From positions 1 to 6,089 of the forward strand of contig JAEZLC010000092.1 in the NCBI GenBank assembly GCA_023435965.1: 6,089 bases of DNA. Reading direction: 5' to 3'. The stretch comes from Cyanobacteria bacterium OH_CDB_58 (GTDB lineage: Bacteria > Cyanobacteriota > Vampirovibrionia > Gastranaerophilales > Gastranaerophilaceae). Both the position numbers and the translations under genes were made by a program. A model generated the notes under the pieces. That model was not told where the DNA came from, searched no databases, and saw only the letters and a list, made by a program, of their open reading frames with translations. Shown piece after piece: positions 1 through 5,989 of the stretch; the stretch's first letter is position 1; each line of letters begins with the position of its first letter.

Positions 1-1
1 A

Positions 2-28
2 GATATTCAAGCAGGTACTTATGAGTAA
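2..28 (+). CDS. ftsE: C-terminal end of probable FtsE (partial)
   Basis: Frame 2 at the left edge reads DIQAGTYE followed by TAA at 26-28. It overlaps the ftsX start by 8 bases (ATGAGTAA). FtsE, the cytoplasmic ATPase of the FtsEX complex, is normally encoded directly before ftsX with such an overlap, and many FtsE proteins end in a short tail with a Gly-x-Tyr element like this one. Only eight residues are visible and no ATPase motif lies in the window, so the call rests on position, frame and overlap. Frame 1 also stays open as far as a stop at 22-24, but its translation does not look like an FtsE tail. Confidence 0.5.
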   Translation, partial: DIQAGTYE

Positions 29-932
29 CGAAAATAGAACCAGAATAAAGAAAAAAGTTAAAGCCCACATCCCAAAGGACTGGCTGGGTGAACTTAGAAT
101 CATATACAGAATCGCCATGGAAACAATCAATGGTATCCAAAGAACAGGACTGATAAATATTGCCATTATTACAACGATGGCCGCAATATTGACAATTTTC
201 GGTGCATTGTTCAGAACCACCCTGTCATTAACATCTTTCGTGCATGAACTGGGAAATGCTTTGGAAATCTCTGTATATTTAAAAACCAGTGCAACGCCGT
301 CTCATGTGGCAAGCAGGATAAAAGAATTACCACATGTCGAAAGGGTTAAAATCATACCAAAAGAAAAAGCCTGGAATGATATGAAAAAAGAAATAGAAGT
401 TTCTGACATTCAAAACCCGCTTCCTGACACTTTGCACGTAAAAGTGGATAAACCTGAAAATATAAACGAAGTTTATGAAAAAATAAAAAATATGCAAGGC
501 ATTGAAGATCTTAACTATGCGAAAGACATTGCAAAGAAAATGGAGGTCTTCAACAAAGTCATAAACACAATGACCGTATTGGTGGTTATCGTTGTAGCGA
601 TCTTGACAATTGCGATAATAAACAATACAATTCAACTTGTAATCCAATCTAGGAAAGATGAGATTGAGATAATGCGTCTTATGGGCGTAAGCAACTGGTA
701 CATCAAGATTCCTCTTATCTTACAAGGAGCAATATACGGATTTATAGGTGCACTACTGTCATTATTCCCTCTTAACGCAGTGCAGAACGGATTACAAAAA
801 GTCCATAGCTTTTTTATGGTACCATCGCCTTTACTCGCAGATAATACGGTAATAATCACCTTATTCATAATCGCAATAGGATTTGGTGCCGGTGGTAGTT
901 TACTTTCAATAAAAAAACACTTACAGGTATAA
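21..932 (+). CDS. ftsX: Cell division protein FtsX
   Basis: This is the membrane half of the FtsEX complex, which uses ATP hydrolysis by FtsE to activate peptidoglycan hydrolases at the division site or cell wall. The 303-residue length is normal. A basic cytoplasmic N-terminus (residues 1-43) is followed by membrane segment 1 (about 44-64), a large extracytoplasmic domain (about 75-178) with the family motif NPLPDTL (132-138), membrane segment 2 (about 182-203), the cytoplasmic coupling stretch EIEIMRLMG (214-222), and membrane segments 3 (about 228-252) and 4 (about 276-296). The ATG at 21 lies inside the end of the upstream frame, with only a weak AGGT (13-16) as ribosome site, which suggests translational coupling. 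The region around segment 1 (ETINGIQRTG at 34-43, then LEISVYLK at 81-88) resembles cyanobacterial FtsX as I remember it. The next gene is not a murein-hydrolase activator, which is a common companion elsewhere. Confidence 0.93.
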   Translation: MSNENRTRIKKKVKAHIPKDWLGELRIIYRIAMETINGIQRTGLINIAIITTMAAILTIFGALFRTTLSLTSFVHELGNALEISVYLKTSATPSHVASRIKELPHVERVKIIPKEKAWNDMKKEIEVSDIQNPLPDTLHVKVDKPENINEVYEKIKNMQGIEDLNYAKDIAKKMEVFNKVINTMTVLVVIVVAILTIAIINNTIQLVIQSRKDEIEIMRLMGVSNWYIKIPLILQGAIYGFIGALLSLFPLNAVQNGLQKVHSFFMVPSPLLADNTVIITLFIIAIGFGAGGSLLSIKKHLQV

Positions 933-1730
933 ATGAGTTTAAATGAGTTCCTAATTGAACCGACACAGATCCCAGCGATGCCGCATGTTATCGTTAAGGC
1001 CTTAAACATTATTAAGGACGAGGCTTCGGGGATAAATGAACTTGCAAATATAATTTCATTTGACCAAGCTTTATCAACTCAAGTTCTTAAACTTGTAAAT
1101 TCAGCTTATTATGGCTTTTCCCAACAAATAACCTCAATCAACAAAGCTATTGGGCTTATCGGGATGAATCAAACCAAAAATGTCATCCTAACAGTTGCTA
1201 TGAAATCTATGCTCTCTACAGCTGGCGGCAAAGATTTATGGCAACATTCTGTAAAATGTGCGATTGCCTGCGAACATCTGGCAAAAGAATTCAAATTAAT
1301 GAATCCTGATGAAGCTTTTATATTAGGCTTTTTGCACGATATCGGAAAGATTTTGTTATACAAAAAGAGTTCCTTGCTTTTTGCAAAAGCAAATGACTTG
1401 TCTAAAAGAGGCCTTAACATAATAGAAGCCGAGAAAATATTTTTCAAAACAAACCATACAGAAGTCGGTTTCTTTTTGGCTTCGCAGTGGAAATTATCTA
1501 TAATCATTGCCAACGCAATAAAATACCACCACGATCCTTTAAAGTCTTCAATGCTCAATGTTGCGTCATTAGTGTACTTTGCGGATAATCTGGTGAAAGA
1601 AAATTTAAGAAAACCGTATTTTGATCCTGAGATTGAAAGAAGAACAAATATAAGAATACAAGACCCCCTTGGATACAATGAATTAATAGAAGAGAAAAGC
1701 AGCATATTGCTCTCAGAACTTATGAAATAA
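933..1730 (+). CDS. HDOD-domain signalling protein
   Basis: A 265-residue soluble protein made almost entirely of one HDOD domain, the HD-related output domain found in bacterial signalling proteins. The family hallmarks are clear: IPAMPHVIVKAL (13-24), LKLVNSAYYG (52-61), INKAIGLIGM (69-78), LGFLHDIGK (131-139), NHTEVG (174-179) and KYHHDP (197-202). HDOD domains are often described as having lost HD metal ligands, but candidates persist here: H105, H135, D136, H175, H199 or H200, and D218. There is no receiver, PAS or kinase domain and no signal peptide. The ATG follows the ftsX stop with no gap; AGGT at 925-928, inside ftsX, is the only ribosome-site candidate, so translation is probably coupled to ftsX. 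The context hints at a link with cell-wall or division control, but the actual role cannot be read from sequence. Family assignment is secure; function is not. Confidence 0.9.
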   Translation: MSLNEFLIEPTQIPAMPHVIVKALNIIKDEASGINELANIISFDQALSTQVLKLVNSAYYGFSQQITSINKAIGLIGMNQTKNVILTVAMKSMLSTAGGKDLWQHSVKCAIACEHLAKEFKLMNPDEAFILGFLHDIGKILLYKKSSLLFAKANDLSKRGLNIIEAEKIFFKTNHTEVGFFLASQWKLSIIIANAIKYHHDPLKSSMLNVASLVYFADNLVKENLRKPYFDPEIERRTNIRIQDPLGYNELIEEKSSILLSELMK

Positions 1731-1734
1731 ACAC

Positions 1735-1764
1735 TTGTCTTCTGAAAAAGGTTTATGTTAAACT
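1735..1764 (+). promoter_or_regulatory. Possible sigma-70-type promoter for tRNA-Ser
   Basis: TTGTCT at 1735-1740 could be a -35 box and TAAACT at 1759-1764 a -10 box, with an 18-base spacer. Each matches four of six consensus bases. Transcription would start near 1771, about 15 bases before the tRNA. The match is modest in AT-rich DNA, and the tRNA could instead be transcribed by read-through from the HDOD gene, because no terminator separates them. Confidence 0.35.
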
Positions 1765-1785
1765 GTATTCAACAAGCTAATAAAT

Positions 1786-1872
1786 GGAGAAGTGGCCGAG
1801 TGGCTGAAGGCGGCACCCTGCTAAGGTGTTATGTGGGTAACTGCATCCCGGGTTCGAATCCCGGCTTCTCCG
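1786..1872 (+). tRNA. tRNA-Ser (anticodon GCU, reads AGC/AGU)
   Basis: A complete 87-base class II tRNA with a long variable arm. Acceptor strands GGAGAAG (1786-1792) and CTTCTCC (1865-1871) pair fully, followed by discriminator G at 1872. The D-arm uses GCC (1795-1797) and GGC (1809-1811). The anticodon stem is 1813-1817 with 1825-1829, and its loop CTGCTAA (1818-1824) puts GCT at 1820-1822. The variable arm (about 1830-1846) forms the extra hairpin typical of tRNA-Ser, and the T-arm carries GGTTCGAATCC. The 3' CCA is not encoded (the sequence continues AACTT), so it must be added enzymatically. Confidence 0.97.
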
Positions 1873-1877
1873 AACTT

Positions 1878-1901
1878 AAACCGTAAGCAATTACGGTTTT
1901 T
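1878..1901 (+). terminator. Intrinsic terminator after tRNA-Ser
   Basis: A 9-base-pair stem (AAACCGTAA at 1878-1886 with TTACGGTTT at 1891-1899) closes a GCAA tetraloop and runs into five T residues (1897-1901). It begins five bases after the tRNA. It probably ends both the tRNA transcript and any read-through from ftsEX and the HDOD gene. It has no comparable T-run on the minus strand, so it looks directional. Confidence 0.75.
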
Positions 1902-1908
1902 AAATTAT

Positions 1909-1942
1909 AAAAAGACAAATGTATTGTTAGACTTGTCTTTTT
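1909..1942. terminator. Bidirectional terminator between convergent clusters
   Basis: AAAAAGACAA (1909-1918) and TTGTCTTTTT (1933-1942) form a 10-base-pair stem around a 14-base loop. Because the stem base is all A:T, either strand ends in a run of five U residues. On the minus strand it starts two bases past the stop codon of the last hydrogenase-like gene, so it is the likely end of that operon. On the plus strand it would back up the preceding tRNA terminator. The stem is AT-rich and its loop is longer than ideal, so strength is uncertain. Confidence 0.6.
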
Positions 1943-1944
1943 GT

Positions 1945-2673
1945 CTAAGACAACAAATCCAAAATTGCATTTATTATTGTTAACGGATGAGCGGGGCAAC
2001 CAGGGATATACAGATCTATTTTATATTTTTCTAAGAATTCCCGGTCTAATTCTTCTGACTCTTGAAATATACCACCACTTATAGCACAAGCTCCTACCAG
2101 TATTACAATTCTAGGTTCAGGAACTGCAAGATATGTTTCTTCAAGAGCTATCGCCATGTTTTTTGTGATCGGTCCAGTTATAACAATTCCGTCGGCGTGT
2201 CTGGGAGAGGCAACAAATTCGATACCGAATCTTCCCATATCAAAATTTGCGTTAGAACAAGCGTTTAATTCCATCTCGCAAGAATTACACCCTCCTGCAG
2301 AAACCTGTCTTAACTTCAAAGACCGTCCAAATAGTTTCTTTATATATTCGGTTGATTTTATAGGGTCTAGCTCACCTTTTGTTAAGAGACTTTCTCGTGA
2401 AGATGAACCTAGCTTGTGAAAATTACTGAACTTAATTACATTCGAAGTACAAGCCCTTTCACATTCACCACAAAAAATACATTTGCCTAAATAAATTGAT
2501 AAATCATCATTAATTGCTTTTGTAGGACAAACGTTTTTACACTCATTGCAATTGATGCAGTTTTCGGTATGAACGTTAGGTAAACCTTTAAATTTTTCTG
2601 CAATTACAGCTTTTTTAATATTTTTTATTACTTGATTCTTTTGTAACTGAATACACTTTATTGTTTCTAACAT
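1945..2673 (-). CDS. Fused ferredoxin (HyfH-like) and NuoB-like small subunit (HyfI-like)
   Basis: A 242-residue electron-transfer subunit of the Hyf/Ehr-type complex. The N-terminal half has two classic [4Fe-4S] motifs: C39, C42, C45, C49-P and C65, C68, C71, C75. The C-terminal half is a NuoB/HyfI-like small subunit: the hydrogenase-type CNSCEME with C129 and C132, GPITKNM (167-173), VGACAISGG with C196 (193-201) and PGCPAHP with C226 (224-230). C129, C132, C196 and C226 are the expected ligands of the proximal [4Fe-4S] cluster. Elsewhere these modules are usually two genes (hyfH, hyfI). The frame is open upstream to a TTG at 2731-2733, inside the previous gene, but the ATG at 2671-2673 is preferred because AAGGG (2680-2684) sits six bases before it. 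It is the last gene of the operon, 28 bases after the large-subunit gene. It likely accepts electrons from a soluble ferredoxin or partner and passes them to the NuoD-like site. Confidence 0.88.
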   Translation of the reverse strand: MLETIKCIQLQKNQVIKNIKKAVIAEKFKGLPNVHTENCINCNECKNVCPTKAINDDLSIYLGKCIFCGECERACTSNVIKFSNFHKLGSSSRESLLTKGELDPIKSTEYIKKLFGRSLKLRQVSAGGCNSCEMELNACSNANFDMGRFGIEFVASPRHADGIVITGPITKNMAIALEETYLAVPEPRIVILVGACAISGGIFQESEELDREFLEKYKIDLYIPGCPAHPLTIINAILDLLS

Positions 2674-2679
2674 ATGTTT

Positions 2680-2684
2680 CCCTT
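2680..2684 (-). promoter_or_regulatory. Ribosome binding site that decides the fused small-subunit start
   Basis: Read on the minus strand, AAGGG lies six bases before the ATG at 2671-2673. It supports a 242-residue protein and argues against the upstream TTG at 2731-2733, which would add 20 residues with no family resemblance. Confidence 0.6.
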
Positions 2685-2701
2685 TTTGAAATATTGTGCT
2701 T

Positions 2702-4129
2702 TCATAAATCAAATCCACAGTATGAAAGGTCAAAACTTTTATTGCACACAGGAAAATTTGATATTTGTCCGTTTCTGTTTGCTATAGCAAGCCCAAACCA
2801 GTTGTTAAAAGATGGATCTTTTATTTTATACGTTTGAATATATCCATTTTTATCCGTAATTATTGTGTGAGCCAACTCGCCTCGCCAGGCTTCAGTTACA
2901 GATGTTACAAAAGAAGCAGGGGCTAAATCTATTTTTGTTTTTTCGCAGATTAGCTCGCCATCTAAATCTTCAAGTAATTTTTTAATGATTTCTATTGATT
3001 GTTTTATCTCTACATATCGGATATAAAATCTTGAATGTACGTCTCCTCCACCTGTTGTGAGAATTTCAAAATTATCATCATCGAACTTTCTAGCATCAAG
3101 TTTAATATTGCAAGCCCTCGCCGAAGGACCGACCATTCCTATTTCTTTTGCGTGTTTTGTATTAATTATTCCAGTTCTCTCTAATCTGGATAAAACTGAT
3201 GCATTATTATTCATAGCATTCATCATCTGATCAACTCTCGATTGAACCACTTCAAGCATTGAAGAAATCTTTTCCTGCATTGTTTTGTCGATATCAAAGT
3301 TAACCCCGCCAATTTTTACCAATCCTTTACCGAAGCGGCTCCCACAGATCTCTAGCATAGTATTTATTACCAATGTACGGGTCACTCCAAAAACTGCAGA
3401 ACCCATTTTGTATGCGACGTCCTCAGCAATAGCCCCCAAATCACCAATATGTATGGCAATCCGTTCCATTTCGAGTGCTATTTGCCTTATGACTTTGGAT
3501 TTTTTATCAATTTTTATACCAGATAAACTTTCGATTGCATTTGCGAAAGTAAGAGAATATGCAATCGTACTATCACCGCAAATAGACTCTGCTAAGTGCA
3601 CGGAAGGATTATTCTTTAGCATTTTCTCAATACCTCTGTGTTGGTAGCCAAGTTGAACTTCAAGGTGATTGATTCTCTCTGAATTACATAAAAATCTGAA
3701 ATGTCCTGGTTCAATTATTCCTGCGTGAACAGGCCCCACAGCGACCTCATGCGTTTGCAAATCATCTGATTTCAAAAACTCGTAATTCTCAGATTTTCTG
3801 ACTGGTTTGAGCCATGGGTGATCAACAGGCTCAATCGCGAAATTTTCATAGATTTCTCTTTCAAACAAATGTAGGGAGGGATTACTTGGGGTAATCGACT
3901 CAAATGTTTTGTCCAAATAACTTGAAACAACAAATAATTTTGATTTTCGCTCCGTCATTTCATTTTCGCTAAAAACACAAAATAATCTATTCTTTCCACC
4001 TTCAGGGCTGACAAAAAACTGTATCACTCGCATTTTTTTGAGTGCTAAATCTTTTTTCAAGTTCGAGAATATATCTATCGGAACGTCTGAAAGCTTAACG
4101 GTTTGATTATTTTTAATCTCTAAATACAT
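2702..4129 (-). CDS. HyfG/Ehr-type large subunit (NuoC-NuoD fusion) lacking the Ni-Fe cysteines
   Basis: A 475-residue cytoplasmic subunit. The NuoC-like part (about 1-115) shows HLFEREIYENFAI (87-99) and HPWLKPVR (104-111). The NuoD/hydrogenase large-subunit part shows GPVHAGIIEPGHFRF (132-146), GYQHRGIEK (161-169), GGVNFDID (274-281), VGPSARACN (333-341), GGGDVHSR (360-367) and RGELAH (416-421). In true [NiFe] hydrogenases four cysteines (RxCGxC and DPCxxC) bind the metals. Here the first site reads SICGDS (182-187), so only C184 remains, and the second reads SFDLSYCGFDL (465-475), like the SLDIxFGExDR end of NuoD. No C-terminal extension follows, so no maturation protease step is expected. 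This fits Ehr complexes, hydrogenase-related but without the Ni-Fe site; electron acceptor or donor unknown. ATG at 4127-4129 follows AAGGGG (4137-4142) at seven bases and overlaps the previous gene by 10 bases. Confidence 0.9.
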   Translation of the reverse strand: MYLEIKNNQTVKLSDVPIDIFSNLKKDLALKKMRVIQFFVSPEGGKNRLFCVFSENEMTERKSKLFVVSSYLDKTFESITPSNPSLHLFEREIYENFAIEPVDHPWLKPVRKSENYEFLKSDDLQTHEVAVGPVHAGIIEPGHFRFLCNSERINHLEVQLGYQHRGIEKMLKNNPSVHLAESICGDSTIAYSLTFANAIESLSGIKIDKKSKVIRQIALEMERIAIHIGDLGAIAEDVAYKMGSAVFGVTRTLVINTMLEICGSRFGKGLVKIGGVNFDIDKTMQEKISSMLEVVQSRVDQMMNAMNNNASVLSRLERTGIINTKHAKEIGMVGPSARACNIKLDARKFDDDNFEILTTGGGDVHSRFYIRYVEIKQSIEIIKKLLEDLDGELICEKTKIDLAPASFVTSVTEAWRGELAHTIITDKNGYIQTYKIKDPSFNNWFGLAIANRNGQISNFPVCNKSFDLSYCGFDL

Positions 4130-5346
4130 TTCATAGCCCCTTCTATCAGTTGATAAAGCCAGGAAGGAATATAAAGCCCCAAAGTAATCGTTAATATAAG
4201 TAATATCACCTGAGGAAGATAGTTTTTAAAAGATAAAGATGATTTTTCTTTTAAAATTTTGGGAGAAAAAGACATTTTTATCACCGCTCTTACAATTCCA
4301 TATGCAACCACAGAAATTAACAACAAGAATAATCCTGCTACCATAAAGTGTTTTTCTAAGAATAATTGTTTTATTATCATAAGCTTAGAAAAAAATATTG
4401 GAGAAGGCGGCACCCCTAGAATCAAAAAGCCACAGGTTACCCACAACCATCCTGTTTTCTGATCTGTTTCCAATAAACCCTGAACTTCCACCACTTTTTT
4501 TGTTTTAAAAATGTGCAAAATATTGCCAGCTGTCATAAAAAAAGAAGACTTGATTAGCGAATGGGCTATAAGATGCAACAAAGCTGCAAACACACCGACT
4601 CCACCAGCAGCTATACCGATTGTAATTATTCCCATATTTTCTATTGAGGAATACGCCAACATTCTTTTATAATTTGCTATTTTAAACACATAAACCGCTG
4701 TAATGAAGACAGAAAGCAATCCCATTGTCAAAAGCAAAATCCTGGCATAATCAAATAGTCCCGCATAATCCATTAGCTTTGTATATCTCAAGATAACTAT
4801 AAATGCCGAATTCAAAAGTGTTGCTGACAGCATTGAGGATATTGGCGAAGAAGCTTCGGCATGAGCATCAGGAAGCCAAAAATGCACGGGTGCCAACCCA
4901 ACTTTTGTCCCAAAACCCACCAGAATAAAAACATAAGATAACTTAAGCCAAAATGTTTCTATAACGGTCGCATTGGCGTATAAATTATTGTAAAAAAGCG
5001 AATTTACAGTATTTGAACCTATCAACAACAAAATAATGCCCACAAAGGCCAGTGAAATACCGATAGAGCATAAAAATACATATTTCCATGTCGCTTCGAG
5101 CGAATATTCAGTTTTGCCCTGCAAAATCAGATAAGCACTTGCTAGAGTAGTGGCTTCTATAAATACCCAGGTTAGCCCCAGATGATTGCTGAGAATGGCT
5201 CCTGCCATTGAAGATACGAATACAAAAAATACAATATTGTATTTCCAATCTTTAAATCCTTGATAGAGACCGACACCTGCGGTTACAATAGCCAAAACAG
5301 ATAAGAAAATTATATTTAAGCTGTCTAATGTAAAATAATTATTCAT
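4120..5346 (-). CDS. Short HyfF-like antiporter-type membrane subunit
   Basis: A 408-residue polytopic membrane protein of the NuoL/M/N-Mrp antiporter family (Proton_antipo_M), closest in wording to HyfF. It should form the proton or sodium channel of the complex. Motifs from the ATG: WVFIEATTL with E64, EATWKYVF (84-91), GFGTKVGLAPVHFWLPDAH (144-162) with K148 and H162, KRMLAYSSIENMG (227-239), HLIAHSLIKSSFF with H262 and K266, and PPSPIFFSK with K321. These cover the charged residues expected along the ion path. About 12 membrane segments are visible, against about 14 usually. E. coli HyfF, as recalled (526 residues), aligns from roughly its residue 70, so the first two helices are absent. 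ATG at 5344-5346 overlaps hyfE's end by 8 bases (ATGAATAA). A GTG at 5353-5355 in frame is an alternative start adding three residues; neither has a good ribosome site. Confidence 0.88.
   Translation of the reverse strand: MNNYFTLDSLNIIFLSVLAIVTAGVGLYQGFKDWKYNIVFFVFVSSMAGAILSNHLGLTWVFIEATTLASAYLILQGKTEYSLEATWKYVFLCSIGISLAFVGIILLLIGSNTVNSLFYNNLYANATVIETFWLKLSYVFILVGFGTKVGLAPVHFWLPDAHAEASSPISSMLSATLLNSAFIVILRYTKLMDYAGLFDYARILLLTMGLLSVFITAVYVFKIANYKRMLAYSSIENMGIITIGIAAGGVGVFAALLHLIAHSLIKSSFFMTAGNILHIFKTKKVVEVQGLLETDQKTGWLWVTCGFLILGVPPSPIFFSKLMIIKQLFLEKHFMVAGLFLLLISVVAYGIVRAVIKMSFSPKILKEKSSLSFKNYLPQVILLILTITLGLYIPSWLYQLIEGAMKCI
4137..4142 (-). promoter_or_regulatory. Ribosome binding site of the HyfG-like gene
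   Basis: Minus-strand AAGGGG lies seven bases before the ATG at 4127-4129, inside the last codons of the HyfF-like gene. It confirms this start and suggests strong, partly coupled translation of the large subunit. Confidence 0.6.
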
Positions 5347-5989
5347 CACAGTCACAATCTTTCAGGTTACATAGCTGACAAACATCCGGATTATGGCAAA
5401 TCGTCTCAAATTGCCCGATCATAAGACCAAGAAGCAAAATGGCGATAAATACGTCCAACAACACTCCCAAGCTTACTATCATAGGCATTTCTTTAGCAAC
5501 TGAAAAAGAAAGCAAGAGAATTCCATTTTCCAACATTGCAAATCCAATTATGTGAGTTATTAATTTTTTCTTTGTAGCCATGAAGAAAAAACTTATTATT
5601 ATTGTTGAAATTGCTATTCCAAAATACAATGTAGATACATTTTTCAAATATTCGCTATGTATATTTGAAACAAGCAGACCGCCGAGGAAAAGAAAACTGG
5701 AGATTGCCAGTGAATAAAAATGCGGAAATCTTGGGTCAGAATCTCTTTTAATATTATTTTTGTCAGCGATGTGATTTAAAAATCCCGGAACTAACAGTGC
5801 TTTTACAATAAAGGTTTCCAATATCAAAAACAGAAGTATCGTTATTCCTTGTTCATGCCTGTAAAATATGGTAATGAGGCAAAGTAAAATCCCCTGTAAT
5901 CTTAACATGTTAATTTGAGCCAGCGTTCTGCTGGAAACTGCCATATAAAGTATTGAAAATCCAAAAAGGAGAACTAGTAAAGTAATCAA
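5339..5989 (-). CDS. HyfE-like membrane subunit with cysteine-rich C-terminal tail
   Basis: A 216-residue membrane protein, the same length as E. coli HyfE as I recall it, and related to NuoK of complex I. Diagnostic stretches are LETFIVKALLVP (57-68, with E58 and K63) and IGFAMLENG (148-156, with E154), matching the ITKVLLVP and MENG motifs of HyfE. About seven membrane segments are visible (roughly 2-18, 31-44, 48-68, 91-108, 120-137, 145-163, 170-193). Basic loops (77-87, 139-142) place the C-terminus in the cytoplasm. The tail is unusual: C198, C204, C207, C212 and C214 within 17 residues, followed by an acidic end. Translation starts at TTG (5987-5989), supported by GGAGG (5996-6000) six bases upstream and by a 4-base overlap (TTGA) with the previous gene's stop. 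E. coli hyf has hyfD between hyfC and hyfE; no such gene is present here. Confidence 0.85.
   Translation of the reverse strand: MITLLVLLFGFSILYMAVSSRTLAQINMLRLQGILLCLITIFYRHEQGITILLFLILETFIVKALLVPGFLNHIADKNNIKRDSDPRFPHFYSLAISSFLFLGGLLVSNIHSEYLKNVSTLYFGIAISTIIISFFFMATKKKLITHIIGFAMLENGILLLSFSVAKEMPMIVSLGVLLDVFIAILLLGLMIGQFETICHNPDVCQLCNLKDCDCDE

Noticed and set aside
1169..1705. Long minus-strand open frame opposite the HDOD gene
   Set aside because: It mirrors a clear HDOD gene, has no recognizable motif and no convincing ribosome site; it is a shadow frame.
1786..1872. tRNA-Ser as an integration site for a mobile element
   Set aside because: There is no integrase gene and no repeat of the tRNA 3' end in the window; the flanking genes look like ordinary chromosome.
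2702..2733. TTG-initiated 20-residue extension of the fused small subunit
   Set aside because: It overlaps the end of the large-subunit gene by 32 bases and adds unremarkable residues, while the ATG at 2671-2673 has a good ribosome site.
3285..3647. Plus-strand open frame of about 120 codons opposite the large-subunit gene
   Set aside because: It lies wholly within the HyfG-like coding sequence, whose motifs are unambiguous, and its translation resembles no known family.
2702..4129. Active group 4 [NiFe] hydrogenase (formate hydrogenlyase type)
   Set aside because: Three of the four Ni-Fe ligand cysteines are missing by alignment, and the fourth site is displaced; there is no cleavable C-terminal extension.
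1945..5989. Standard complex I (nuo) operon
   Set aside because: The small subunit has the hydrogenase-type CxxC rather than the adjacent cysteine pair of NuoB, and the membrane subunits match HyfE and HyfF rather than NuoJ, NuoK and NuoN.
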